Positions 43,484 through 54,500 of a DNA stretch of 64,000 nucleotides are shown here, in pieces. Source of the DNA: CAJCIT01 sp963771305 (lineage in GTDB: Bacteria > Acidobacteriota > Terriglobia > Bryobacterales > Bryobacteraceae). The stretch is from the NCBI GenBank assembly GCA_963771305.1, contig CAVYTS010000012.1:491132-555131 (forward strand), in the 5' to 3' direction. Position 1 is the first letter of the stretch. Every line of letters starts with the position of its first letter. Made by a program: the position numbers and the translations under genes. Below the pieces are notes generated by a model that was not told the DNA's origin, searched no databases, and worked only from the letters and a program-made list of their open reading frames with translations.

Positions 43484-44629
43484 TTACGATGGCATCAGAT
43501 GGACTACCAGGGTCGCCAGCGTGTTGGCTGAAGTCAGCGGCTGGTTGTTAGTTATGTCTTGCAGGTAGAAGGTCATTCCTTCCGTCACCCATAGTCCGGT
43601 TGGGGCCGAATCGGAATTGAAGTTTTCGGTAAAGAGAGCGCCGTCCGGGGCGCCTACCCGTACTTCAATGTAGGTGACGCTGGGGGCATTCCACGTAATG
43701 TTGGTCATGCCGACGAACGCGCCTTCCGCAACCGGAATTGGATTCGCGCTCGCCGTCAACGAGGCTGGAACGTACGACGGTGGGCCACCAGCGGATGGAA
43801 GGGCAATGGTGGAGGCTTGCGACAAAGCGGTTGCGAGTGAGAAAGCGGGACCCGTGGAGGGCGTCAGAAAGGGAGTCAACGCCGCAACCGCCGAGTTGGG
43901 TCCGTTGTAAGACCGTAATAAGACCATCGGTCGATTCATAGTTCAGGTTGTAAGCCTGGCTTATGCCAGCTATGTCTCTTCCCAGGACCCGGTGCTCGCA
44001 TTCGATACCCATGTTGGAGGCGGCAACCTGGGCAAACCAGTTCAATTGCAGCAGCGCTGTAGGGGCCACCGAAAGGCCCATCGGGAACCGAGCTGGCGGT
44101 TGCTAAGGCCAAGGCGGCAAACTCGCGGGTGGCAACGAGATAGGCGCCAATAAAGGCGTTTTCAAGGGCCTCCAGCGTGCTGATGAAAGCGCCCAGTGTG
44201 TCAGAGGTTCCGGCTTGAAAGTAGAAGGTCCGGTATGGATCTGTTGTCGCATCCGCGCCGAGATTGGCGACTGCTCGCAACAGGTCTGCGTGCTGTATTT
44301 CCTGCCCCACGGTAGCTGACGTTTCCCGCATCGCCGCTGGGGCTTGGATTAAGAGCTGTTCCACCTGTACCAGCCAGCGCGGGATCCGTAATCACGCCTC
44401 GTACCAGTTCGTTGTAGTAGAAGGTGGTGGCCAGGTCCTCCGCAACCAAGGCCGCTGTAAAGATGTGGTTGGCCGTATCCAGGGCGGTTGTGGTTTGCCC
44501 TTGCAATTTCGGCAGGTTGAGAAGCAAGCCGCCCGCTGTCGCGCCCAGGCCCAGTTTGCCAAGCTGCTTGAAGAACGTCCTTCTGCCGGGATCGATAACT
44601 GCCCTCAGAATCTCGTTTGTATCTTGCAT
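43484..44629 (-). pseudogene. Tat-type ferritin-like gene with several frameshifts
   Basis: ATG 44629 has GGGGAGGA 3 bp upstream and starts a leader PGRRTFFKQLGKLGLGATAGG. The reading then moves through three frames: about 44629-44350, 44364-44060 (GQEIQHADLLRAVANLGADATT), about 44081-43930 (LNWFAQVAASNMGIECEHRV) and 43939-43484 (TPFLTPSTGPAF). Joined, they give a protein of about 380 residues with the same helical E/H pattern as the intact gene at 38797. At least three indels separate the frames. It is either a dead paralogue or an assembly-error region. Confidence 0.75.
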
Positions 44630-44832
44630 ATATCCTCCCCTTGAATTTCGTTCTAGCCGGTCTTTCGGATGTTGAACGTATATGCGCGCAGCGATACCTT
44701 GGCTTCCTTCGAAGCAATCGGGCTGCAACGTTCACCTACATTACACAGAGAATAGTGGAATCGGATTAAAGTTGGAATACAAAAAGCTACGGGAAGCACT
44801 TCACCGGAAATCGATTGGGGGGTACTAGTGAG

Positions 44833-45504
44833 ATGAACGTCTTACTGTTCGGGGCGAGCGGGATGGCGGGGCAAGGTGCTCTGAGGGAATGCCTTCTGGA
44901 TCCGGACGTCAGGGGGGGTCCTTTCCATTGTCCGGAGCCCGACCGGACAGCAGCACGCAAAGACTGCGTGAGCTGGTGCTTCGCGAGTTCTTCGACTTCT
45001 CCACCGTCGAGAGCGATCTTACGGGATTTGAGGCCTGCTTTTTTTGCCTGGGCGTCTCCTCATCGGGGATGAGGGAGGAGGCCTATACCGGAATCACCTA
45101 CGACTTGACGATGGCTGCCGCCAGAACCCTGGCGAAGCTCAACCCCGGCATGACTTTCGTATACGTGTCAGGCCAAGGCACCGATGGCAGTGAGCAGGGC
45201 CGCACCATGTGGGCGCGCGTGAAGGGGAAGACTGAGAACGCGTTGCTTGGATTGCCATTCAAGAGCGCGTACATGTTCCGCCCGGGAATCATTCAGCCTC
45301 TCCACGGGATCAGGTCAAAGACCAAGGTCTACCAGGCGTTCTACAGTGTGTTGGGGCCGCTGCTGCCCGTGCTGAAGAGACTATTCCCGAACATTCCCGA
45401 ACTCTGTAACGAGAACTGAGCAGATTGGGCACGCGATGCTCAGGGTCGCGAAACAGGGCGCGCCGAAACGAATCCTGGACAACCAGGACATCAACAGCTT
45501 GTAA
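44833..45504 (+). pseudogene. NAD(P)-binding epimerase/oxidoreductase with three frame changes
   Basis: ATG 44833 opens a Rossmann start (MNVLLFGASGMAGQGAL, a GxxGxxG dinucleotide site). A G7 run at 44912-44918 leads to frame 2 (VLSIVRSPTGQQH), then frame 3 (LRELVLREFFDFSTVES to LKRLFPNIPEL), then frame 1 again (TEQIGHAMLRVAKQ, ILDNQDINSL) ending at TAA 45502-45504. All three shifts are in the same direction and add up to one codon, so three single-base insertions (or errors) fit best. The intact protein would have about 222 residues. It was probably a short NAD-dependent epimerase-like enzyme. Confidence 0.75.
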
Positions 45505-45521
45505 ACACTGCCCGCTAGCTG

Positions 45522-46390
45522 CTAGGGGCTGGTTGCGGACGACGTGGAGTTTGTCTCGGCCAAGGCGACTAGTCCGACCAGCAACACCGCCGTCGACCCC
45601 GTCGCTATTGAGACGACCGCTCCGCCTCCGCCGCCGGCGGGGCCTGCACCGGTTGCCACACCGCCGCCTGCCTCCGCGCCGCCCAGCGCCAGCACTTTGG
45701 GCTTCTCGATGGTGGGATGCGACTTGCCCGCCGCCGGAGGCTTCACGGTGCCGGTTATGGTTACGTCCTTGTCAAGAACCTTGTCGAGCTCCTTCTTTTC
45801 GTCGGCATCCTCGATAATCTCAAATTTCAAGCCGGTGACAGGGTCAGTAACGCAATACGTGCCGTCCTTGTCCTTGGTGACGGTTCCGGTAACGGAGCGA
45901 ATCGGGTCGGGCTTTCGCAAGTTGCCGATCTCGGTTACGGTGGTGCCGGGCATGAGAGTGATTGCCGTACCGCTGTTGGCAGTGGGATTTGCAGGCGTGG
46001 TGATGTAGCCGCATACCTTAACGCGAAAACCGCCTGCCCCCCGCCGCACCACGGGACGACATTCACGACGTTGGCCGCAGGGGGCCCAAAGACTGGCACC
46101 GTTCCGACCATGCCGGTATTGTCGGCGCCGGCTTTTGTGGTTACGTTGATGCACGCGGTCACTTTAGCGCCGTTGGCGGGGGCCGGAACCCCGGTCCGGG
46201 ATTGAGTTCAATCGTCGCGCCCGTCAGGTCATCCTTGAGGTAGATTTTCCCAGCCTTAATCGTGATAATGCCTCCGAGGCAGATATTACACGCGCAGTTG
46301 TTGGCCCCGACATTACCGGGCCTGTTTCCATTCCCTCCCGGCCCCGGCATGGACCCGCTGCTCTAGCTTTGCGCCATTGCAAACTCGAGG
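45522..46390 (-). pseudogene. C-terminal part of a FecR-like surface protein, broken
   Basis: Minus strand. Pieces in successive frames read LEFAMAQS-stop-SSGSMPGPGG, then NCACNICLGGIITIKAG, TACINVTTKAGADNTG, VKVCGYITTPANPTANSG, and a Lys-rich TVTKDKDGTYCVTDPVTG part, ending at 45522 with a hydrophobic tail (VVSIATGSTAVLLVGLVAL). There is a nonsense codon at about 46362 and two frame changes near 46160. Its missing N-terminal part lies at 47728-48084, on the far side of the IS481 insertion. Confidence 0.7.
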
Positions 46391-46404
46391 GACTGTCCCA
46401 CGCA

Positions 46405-47727
46405 AGGTATATACCGGGGACATCCTATACAAAGGATGCCGGGCACATCGTGAGCACCATGCGACGGACAATGGCAAGACCATGCCTTGGAAAGAGCACG
46501 ATGTGAGAGAAGAACGGTTTCGTTTTATCGAAGACTGGCGAAGCGAGGACTGGACGATGGCGGAATTATGCCGCCATTACGAAGTCACCCGCGCTACCGG
46601 ATACAAGTGGCTCAGCCGTTACGAAGAGGACGGTCTGGCCGATCAATCGCGTGCGCCCCTCCGGCATCCCAACGAGCTGCCCGTCGCGGTCGAGGATCTG
46701 GTGGTTGAGATGAGAGCCAAGCACCCGACCTGGGGTGCGCCGAAGATCCGGGCGTGGATGGCAGCCAATTACGCCAGACTGAAGCTGCCTGCCGAAAGCA
46801 CCATCCGGGCGATCCTGAAACGCCATGGTCTGACGGTTCCGCGAAGGGCCAGGCGTCCGCTCAGTCGTCGGTCCAGCGAGCCGCTGATCCATGCCGGTTC
46901 GGCCAACGACGTGTGGAGCGCCGACTTTAAGGGATGCTTCCAAACCGGGGACGGAGTCCGCATCGATCCGCTGACGATCACCGATAACTACACCCGTTAC
47001 CTGTTCCGCTGCCTGAGCCTGGACGCCGCCGACACGGTTCACAGTAAGCCATCTTCGTGGCCGCCTCCCGCGAATTCGGGCTGCCCCGCCGGATCCGCAC
47101 TGATAACGGAGCACCGTTCGGTAGCAACGGAGAGACGGGCCTGACAGCTCTGTCGGCCTGGTGGATCCAACTGGGCATCGTGCCGGAACGCATTCAAGCC
47201 GGCAAGCCGCAGCAGAACGGAAGGCATGATTGAATGCACCGCACACTGAAACAGGAAACCGCTTCGCCACCTGCCGCCAACCGGCGCCGGCAACAGGAAC
47301 GATTCGACCGCTTCCGCAAAGAATACAACGAAGAACGCCCCATCAGGCGTTTGGCCAGAAAACACCCGCCAGCTTTTATGAACCGTCGCCTCGACCTTAT
47401 CCGAAACGGCTTCGAGAAGCCGAGTGCCCGGACGGTTGGCTGGTCCGCCGCATCTCGCCGGGAGGTCAGATGAAATGGAAGGCCGCGCGCGTGTTCGTCT
47501 CTCACGCCATGAGCGGAGACGCAGTCGGCTTAGAACCCTTGGACCAAGGTCTGTGGCGAGTTTGGTTTCACTTCTACGAAGCCGGGATCTTCGCCGAATC
47601 GGACCTCCGGCTGCGCCGACCGACGCCCCCGTCGCCGAACGAACTCCCATGAGCAAAACCTTCCTAAAGCAAAATACTGTCTACTATGTGCCCGGTACAA
47701 ACTGTCTACTATGTCCCGGTATTGACA
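46405..47727 (+). mobile_element. IS481-family insertion sequence, decayed
   Basis: About 1.3 kb. The right end (about 47678-47727) reads inward as TGTCAATACCGGGACATAG followed by a second ACCGGGCACATAG unit; the left end (about 46405-46450) has matching ACCGGGGACAT and GCCGGGCACAT units. So the terminal inverted repeats each carry two short subrepeats. The left repeat is less conserved, and no clear target duplication is visible. It splits the FecR-like gene on the minus strand. Confidence 0.75.
46482..47652 (+). pseudogene. IS481-type transposase, inactive
   Basis: MPWKEHDVREERFRF starts a 390-residue transposase in several frames. The N-terminal HTH domain (MAELCRHYEVTRATGYKW) and rve catalytic domain (VWSADFKG with Asp, IRTDNGAPF with Asp) are visible. 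At the third catalytic position NGRHE-R-M-H has become NGRHD-stop-MHRTLK in the same frame (Glu to Asp, and Arg codon to TGA). Frames also change near 47040 and 47345. The losses at a catalytic residue show decay, not only sequencing error. Confidence 0.85.
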
Positions 47728-48084
47728 CAAACTGCCTGCGCGATGGCAACCCCGCCGCTCGCGACGCTCACCGTCCCGCCTCGTACGGCCAGGGCAGTGT
47801 GTCCCGACCCGAGCATGAGGATGGCCGCCGAGGCATCGCCGTCGGCTCGAAATGAAATGTTGTTTACACGGACCTCGAAGCCTGAAGTGAGCTGCATGTT
47901 CGCGCCACCACTTTCAAGCTCAAGATGATCCCGATAGAACGTTCCCCGTGCGCCGGGCGCGAGCCAGATCTTGCTGCCCCCGTCGAGGGTGACTTGCGAG
48001 CCTGCGGTGCTAGCTAGCGCAGATGCCGGATGCCTGCTGAACGTTCCTCGGCGCAGTGTCCCGGAGGTTGGTTACAGTTCTCAC
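47728..48084 (-). pseudogene. N-terminal part of a FecR-like surface protein, split by IS481
   Basis: Minus strand from GTG 48084 (RTVTNLRDTAPRNVQQASGI), preceded by AAGG. A frame change near 48010 leads to GSQVTLDGGSKIWLAPGARG and ANMQLTSGFEVRV, then GHTALAVRGGTVSVASGGVAIAQ, which stops at the IS edge. The LDGGSKIWLAPGA and AVRGGTVSV strings resemble the FecR-domain pattern of beta-stranded sensor or surface proteins. Joined to 46390-45522 it continues as SLEFAMAQ. Confidence 0.65.
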
Positions 48085-48226
48085 GAAACCTTACTGGGCG
48101 TCAACGAAATTGCGTGGGGGAACTCGGTTTAATCAAAACTCGACCGACTTCTCGACCTGGTTTAGTAAGTCACGTTACAATTCGACAGTCTAGCAAGAAT
48201 GCTTATTGTCTCGGCGGGTTTGGGAG

Positions 48227-49381
48227 TTACGGCTCAGCGAACCGAGCGCCGACTCGGAGGAAATCGACCTGGAGCGAGGTCTTGCCAAACATGGCCAAGT
48301 CGGCCAGTGCCTCGCCGATGACCGGCGCAAACTTGAATCCATGGCCCGAAAAGCCGGCTGCAAAGACCAGGTTTTCCCAATCCGGGTGGCGGTCGATGAT
48401 GAAGTGCTCATCGGGAGTCATGGTGTAGAGGCAGGTCTTGAGTGAGGAAACTCGATCCAAGGCGCCGGGCAACGGGCCGGCCAGGGCGGGCAGAAAGCGA
48501 GACGCCATCTCCAACACCGGCGCCGCATCATCCAGGGTTGCGTCCGCGACGGGAAAGATTGGATTGTCAACCGTGTGACCTTTTTCCCAATGGATGGCCA
48601 TCTTGACCCCACGACCGCCGATGGTGGGGAAGCCATAGAAGAAGCGCTCGGCAAAGGCGAAGATCGGCAAAACGTCCGGCGTGAAGCGCTCCGGCGCGAG
48701 TGGATTCACCCAAAGAAGGACCCTGCGCTCAATATGAAGCGGCAAGCCAAGCCGAGACAAGAGCTGGCCGGACCACGCACCTGCGGTGACAACGACCTTT
48801 TGGGCGGTGATCCCGCCCTCGGGAGTGGTTATCGCGAAGTGATTGCCGCGCTTATCAATGTTGAGAACGGGAGAATCGGTGAGTAGCGTTGCGCCAGCCT
48901 GTTGCGAGAAGCGTTGCGCGGTTGAGATTGCGGCGTCTACGTCAATCCAGCCAGCTGAAGGTTCGAAGATGCCGACGTGGTCTTTTGGCGGCTTGATGAC
49001 TGGAAACAGCCGCCGCACTTCGTCAGCGGTATGCTTGCTTGCCGCTAATCCATGAACAGCAGTGCTCTTCTGGATGCCTTCGATCATCGCGCTGTTTGGC
49101 TGGCCCACGCTTAACATGCCGCAGCGATGTAGCAACGGAACGCCGGCCTCTTCGGCATATCGGTCCCACAACACTCCGGCACGCTGTGCCAAGGGAACGT
49201 AGTGGGGGTGTTCAGCGTATGCGATGCGGAACACGCGAGTAGCGCCGGAGTGGCTGCCACGATCGTGCGGCGGTGAGAAGCGATCGAGGCCGACCACACT
49301 GAGCCCCCGCCTCGCCAGCTCGCAGCAGGCGTATGAACCCATTGTCCCGAGGCCGATCACAGCCGCATCAAAAGAAGGCAA
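48227..49381 (-). CDS. solA: Monomeric sarcosine oxidase/N-methyltryptophan oxidase-like flavoenzyme
   Basis: Protein of 384 residues. The FAD-binding N-terminus is AAVIGLGTMGSYACCELARRG with GxGxxG. The C-terminus LKTCLYTMTPDEHFIID holds the Cys that covalently binds FAD in MSOX, followed by GFSGHGFKFAPVIGEAL. These match the N-methyl amino acid oxidase group (SoxA/SolA). It oxidises N-methyl amino acids to the amine, formaldehyde and H2O2. It is a single gene on the minus strand; the neighbouring oligopeptidase is 22 bp away on the same strand. Confidence 0.86.
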   Translation of the reverse strand: MPSFDAAVIGLGTMGSYACCELARRGLSVVGLDRFSPPHDRGSHSGATRVFRIAYAEHPHYVPLAQRAGVLWDRYAEEAGVPLLHRCGMLSVGQPNSAMIEGIQKSTAVHGLAASKHTADEVRRLFPVIKPPKDHVGIFEPSAGWIDVDAAISTAQRFSQQAGATLLTDSPVLNIDKRGNHFAITTPEGGITAQKVVVTAGAWSGQLLSRLGLPLHIERRVLLWVNPLAPERFTPDVLPIFAFAERFFYGFPTIGGRGVKMAIHWEKGHTVDNPIFPVADATLDDAAPVLEMASRFLPALAGPLPGALDRVSSLKTCLYTMTPDEHFIIDRHPDWENLVFAAGFSGHGFKFAPVIGEALADLAMFGKTSLQVDFLRVGARFAEP

Positions 49382-49403
49382 TCGATCCTCCGCAAGCCAC
49401 CCG

Positions 49404-51512
49404 CTATTTCGTGATTCCGACTTGCATCATCATCCAGGCGTACTGGAAGGCCTGGTCCTTAAGCCGGTCGTAGCGGCCGGATGCTCCACCGTGACCGGCA
49501 GGAATCATACGAGTCTTCAATAACAGCACGTTAGAATCCGTCTTCACGGTGCGCAGGCGCGCGACATACTTAGCGGGCTCCCAATACATCACCTGGCTGT
49601 CATTGAGGCTGGTGGTTACCAGCATTGCCGGGTAGTTGCGCTTCTCCAGGTTGTCGTAGGGACTGTAAGTCTTCATGTAGTCGTACGCAGTCTTTTCGTT
49701 CGGGTTGCCCCACTCCAGGTACTCGCCCACCGTGAGTGGAAGAGACGCGTCCATCATGGTGTTCATGACATCCACGAAGGGAACGGCGGCATGTACAGCG
49801 CGGAAAAGGTCGGGGCGGAAGTTAACCACGGCACCCATCAACAACCCACCCGCGCTGCCGCCTTCGATCACCAAGCGGTCCTTTGAGGTCCAGTTCTCCT
49901 TGATCAGGTATTCGGCGCTGTCAATGAAGTCGTAGAAGGTATTCTTCTTCTTCATGAGCATGCCGTCGTCATGCCATTTCTCACCCATCTCGTCGCCGCC
50001 ACGAATATGCGCGATGACGTAAGCCATGCCGCGGTTGAGGAGGCTGAGTCGGGAGCTGGAAAACGTAGCCGATATACCGATCCCATATGATCCGTAAGCG
50101 TAGATGAAGAGTGGTCCTTTGCCATCGCGTTTGAAACCCTTCTTGTAGACAATGGACAATGGAACTCTCGCGCCATCGCGAGCGACAGCCCACTGGCGCT
50201 CCGAAACGTATTGCGATGGATCGTAGCCGCCCAACACTTCTTCCTGCTTGAGCAGCTTCGACTTGCCGGTTTGCGTGTCGTAGTCGTAGACGCTGGGTGG
50301 CGTGATGAAACTCTGATAGCCGTAGCGGTAGGTCTTCGAATCGTAGTCAGGCGTGCCGCCGGGAGAGGCCGCATAAACGGGTTCGGGGAATGCTATGCTC
50401 TCCCAGTGCGCGGATTTGAAATTGTAAATCCGCATCCGGTTGAGAGCCTGCGATTTCTCCAGTGCGACGGCAAAGGTGCTGAAGAGATCGATACCTTCGA
50501 TAAGCACGTCGTCGCTGTGCGGGATGAACACCTTCCAGTGCGCCGGGCTGAGGTCACTCTCGGTCGCGGTGACGATCTGAAAGTTCTTCGCGCCTTTATT
50601 GGTCCGAATATAGAACAGATCTTCGCGATGTTCGACGTCGTAGCGGTGCTTCTTTTCGCGAGGCAGGAATACAGTAAGGTTTGCGTTGGGCTGGCCGGCC
50701 CGTAAATAGCGGACTTCCGTAGTATCGGTGCTGTTGATATGGAGCAGCAGATACTTCTTGTCCCTTGTTTTGCTGATGCGAATGGTGAACAACTCATCTT
50801 CTTCGTGATAGACCGGCTCAAAGGCTTGATCACCCAGCTTGTGACGCCAGAGGTGATCCGATCGCTTGGTGACGGCATCCTCGGTGGTCAGAAACAGGGT
50901 GCGATTGTCGGCAGCCCACTGAACACTATCGACCCGCTCGGTCGTATCGGCCAGAACCTCACCGGTGCGCAGGTCCTTGACGTGAAGACTGAACTGCCGG
51001 AACCCTACATAGTCGGTGGTGTAGGCGAGGAGATTCTGATCGTCGCTCACGACAAAAGCGCCTAACCCGACGAACTTGTGTCCCTCTGCCAGCTCGTTTA
51101 AATCGAGCAGAATTTCTTCCTTCGCGTCGAGGCTGCCCTTCTTACGGCACTGGATGGGATACTGCTGTCCCTCTTCGGTGCGCGAATAGTAGAAGTAGTC
51201 GCCGCGTTGCACGGGCACACTCAAGTCCGTTTGCTTGATCCGGCCGAGCATCTCTTTATAAAGCGCTTCTTCGAAGGGCTTGAGATCCTTCGTCATCGCC
51301 TCGGTGTAATCGTTCTCCGCTTCGAGATACTTGATTGTTTCCGGGTTGGTCTTCTCACGAAGCCAAAAGTAGTTGTCGACGACCGTCGCATCGTGACGGA
51401 CCTCCTGATGTTCGATGCATTTTGCAACGGGAGGCGCGGGTGGAACTTGGGCAACCATGACAAGGCCAATAAAGAGCATGAGGGCAGAAACGATAAGTGA
51501 ATGGAATGACAT
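49404..51512 (-). CDS. Secreted S9 prolyl oligopeptidase (oligopeptidase B-like)
   Basis: Protein of 702 residues with a signal peptide (LIVSALMLFIGLVMVAQ). The N-terminal half is a beta-propeller (VVDNYFWLREK, YFYYSRTEEGQQYPI). The C-terminal alpha/beta-hydrolase has the nucleophile Ser in GGSAGGLL (about residue 550), the acid Asp in SLNDSQVMYWEP and the His in AGHGGASGRYDRL. These fit oligopeptidase B/S9A, cleaving after basic or Pro residues. Its role outside the cytoplasm is probably peptide uptake or processing. Confidence 0.88.
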   Translation of the reverse strand: MSFHSLIVSALMLFIGLVMVAQVPPAPPVAKCIEHQEVRHDATVVDNYFWLREKTNPETIKYLEAENDYTEAMTKDLKPFEEALYKEMLGRIKQTDLSVPVQRGDYFYYSRTEEGQQYPIQCRKKGSLDAKEEILLDLNELAEGHKFVGLGAFVVSDDQNLLAYTTDYVGFRQFSLHVKDLRTGEVLADTTERVDSVQWAADNRTLFLTTEDAVTKRSDHLWRHKLGDQAFEPVYHEEDELFTIRISKTRDKKYLLLHINSTDTTEVRYLRAGQPNANLTVFLPREKKHRYDVEHREDLFYIRTNKGAKNFQIVTATESDLSPAHWKVFIPHSDDVLIEGIDLFSTFAVALEKSQALNRMRIYNFKSAHWESIAFPEPVYAASPGGTPDYDSKTYRYGYQSFITPPSVYDYDTQTGKSKLLKQEEVLGGYDPSQYVSERQWAVARDGARVPLSIVYKKGFKRDGKGPLFIYAYGSYGIGISATFSSSRLSLLNRGMAYVIAHIRGGDEMGEKWHDDGMLMKKKNTFYDFIDSAEYLIKENWTSKDRLVIEGGSAGGLLMGAVVNFRPDLFRAVHAAVPFVDVMNTMMDASLPLTVGEYLEWGNPNEKTAYDYMKTYSPYDNLEKRNYPAMLVTTSLNDSQVMYWEPAKYVARLRTVKTDSNVLLLKTRMIPAGHGGASGRYDRLKDQAFQYAWMMMQVGITK

Positions 51513-51585
51513 CTGTGTGCTCGCTAAATTCTACGATGATGCGGTTGAATAACTGCAGCTGACGTAAACCCGCTCGCGAGCCCAT

Positions 51586-54500
51586 CTACGGCTCTTCCTC
51601 TTCGCCCGCGTCGAGGCCTTCATCGGGCGCCACCGGCAGAACGGCAACCTCCGACAGCCCGGCTCGCTTCAGTTCCAGGTTTAACGCAGTGAGCTGCTGA
51701 GTCTTCAGGGTGTTCCATCGATTGAGCTGTTGTTCCAGCTCCTCGTGGACTACGCCGACGGCTTTGATCGCCTGCGTAGTGGGCGCGTTGTCGGAGCCGT
51801 CGATGACGTTGAGCACCTCCGCCAATTCACCGCTGAGGCTGGAGAGAGACTTACCTTCCGATCCGCTTTCGAGTGCCACTAGTTGTTTATCGAGTTTGTC
51901 GATGGAGGCCGCCACCGTGCCGCTCGCGTTGGCGCGCGATTGCTTGAGCTGTTGCCGCAGACCCTTCACTTCACCAAGCGCGGTGAAGTCATTGCTCAGG
52001 TACTTCGTGAGCTGTGTAGAGAGGTCGAACTGCTGAGTGAGTCCGGCCAGTGAGGTCTTGATACGCGGATCCATGCGCAGCATTAGCGGCTGCGTGACGC
52101 TCTGACCGTTAACGGTGAGCTTGACGTAATATGTCCCCGGTAGCGCCCACGAACCATGCGGCGCTCGCGCGGTGTTTCGATAGATGGCAGCGATGGGGTA
52201 GCTGTGATGCAGAACCATGGGCGGCGCGTAATGAAGATCCCAAACAAGGCGATGCATGCCGGGACCCGGGGATAGCACTTGAGGCGGTCGAATCCAGTAG
52301 AGAGGTACATTGAGTTTCTTCTCATTCACCTCTTCAGGCTTGTCGGTGCTGGCATACCGGCGGACGAGATTGTTGGAGCGGTCGAAGATCTCGAGGGTGA
52401 CGGGCCCGGCCGTGCCGGATTGCAAGTAGTAATCGATCACCGCGCCATCCGGCGGATTGGCGCCAGCAGGTTCTTCCGGCGTAAGGGGCGTGTCGGTACT
52501 CCGATTCCAACGAACGCGAATTGCGGTTTGCGGCTTGAATAGCTGCATCGCCGGGACTTGCTGCGCCTTAAGCTCGCGCAGCGGCGTGATGTCATCCAGT
52601 ATCCAGAACGAGCGGCCATGCGTCGCGGCTACCAGATCGTCGCCATGAATGACGAGATCGCGCACAGATGTCACAGGAAGGTTGAGTTGCAGGGGTTGCC
52701 ACAGGTCGCCGTCGTTGAATGAAACGAACACGCCGAGTTCGGTGCCGGCGAAGAGCAGACCCTTGCGCTGAGGATCTTCGCGAACGGAGTTGACCACAGC
52801 GCGCTCAGGCAAGCCGATGACGATTTCGTCCCAGGTCTTGCCGCCATCATGGGTGCGGAGGATGTACGGATGCAGATCGTCGAGGCGAATGCGGTTAATG
52901 GCCGCGTAGGCCGAAGCGGCATCGAAACGCGAGGCCTCGATGAGCGAAACCTTGCTCCACGGCGTGAGCTGCGACGGCGTGATGTTGTTCCACGACTTTC
53001 CGCCATCGCGGGTGATATGGATGAGACCGTCGTCGGTGCCGGCCCAGATGGTGTTGAGATCCTTATAAGACGGAGCGATGGTGTAGACCACGCCGCGGTG
53101 CTTCTTCACATCGGCGTTCTTGGCCGCATAGATACCGACAACCGAGGGCATCTCCCAATCGGTGCGGGCGAGGTCGGGACTGATTTCGGTCCAACTATGT
53201 CCGCCGTCGATGGTCTTGAAGATCAAGTTCGAGCCGAGGTAAAGAATGTGGCGATCAATCGGTGAGAACAACAGCGGCATTGTACGCACGAAGCGATATT
53301 TGCCGTCGCGGAGCGGGGCAGGACCGATCTCTTGAACATCGCCCGTATTCCAGTCGTAACGGGTCGCCTTGCCACCGAAGATGACGTTCGGGTTCAGAGG
53401 ATCCGGCGCGACGTAGCCGTACTCTTCGACGCCAATCGTACGGAAGTCACGAAACGTGATTTCGCCGTAATCGCTGCGGCTCGCAACGCCGGCAGAGCCG
53501 CTTTCTTGTTGCCCGCCGTAGACCCAGTAAGGGAAGCGATCGTCAGTAATGACGTGGTAGAGTTGCGCCGTCGGCTGATTCCACCATGAACTCCAAGTGC
53601 GGCCTCCGTTGGTGGAAATGGTTGCACCCTGGTCGACACCGAGCAGGATCACATCGGGATTCGTGGGGTTAATCCAGATGCTGTGGTAGTCGTCACCACC
53701 GGGCGCGCCCTTGATGGCGTGGAAGGTGCGGCCGGCGTCGGTTGACCGGTACAGCGAAGTGTTGACGGTGTAAAGCTTGTCCCTGTCTTTAGGATCGACG
53801 CGCAGCCAGGCGAAGTCGGAACCACGGCTCCAAACACGCGGCTCGCCACTGGTGCGCTCCCAGTGCCGGCCGGCATCGTCGCTTCGATAAACGCCAGCTT
53901 TTTCAGGCATGGCATCAACCGTGGCGTAGAGCCGGTTCGGATCGGACGGGGCGACCGTAAAGCCGATGCGGCCGAGGCCATCAGCGATGGTCGGAAGACC
54001 GTTGGTTAGTTGCGTCCAGGTGCTGCCACCATCAATCGACTTAAAGAGACCGCTGCCGGGGCCCTGGAAGGACTCGCCGACTTCCCAGGGCGCCTGACGA
54101 GCCGCCCACAGCACCGCATACATGGTCTGCGGGTTCGTCGGATCGAAGTCGAGATCCATGCCTCCGGTGTTCTCATCGTTACCGAGCACCTTTTGAAAAG
54201 TCTGGCCGCCGTCGGTCGAGCGATAGACGCCGCGTTCTTCATTGGGTCCGTAGGGATGGCCAAGCACGGCTACAAAGAGACGATTAGGATCGCTGGGGTC
54301 GACCAGTATACGGGGGATCTGGTGTCCATTGCGGAGGCCGAGGTGTTGCCAGGTCTTACCCGCGTCGGTTGACTTGTAGATGCCGTCGCCGACGGAGAGG
54401 TCCGGGCGCTGCAGGCCTTCGCCGCTTCCCACATAAATAATGTTCGGGTCGGAGGGCGCGATCGCCAGCGAACCGATGGATCCAGTCGGCTGGCCGTCAA

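Noticed and set aside
44912..44918. Programmed frameshift at the G7 run
   Set aside because: There are two more frame changes in the same gene with no slippery signal, so decay or sequencing error is simpler.
45495..45510. Another TTTACA box at the end of the epimerase pseudogene
   Set aside because: Only one unit fits and there is no 11-bp repeat or downstream gene on that strand at the right distance.
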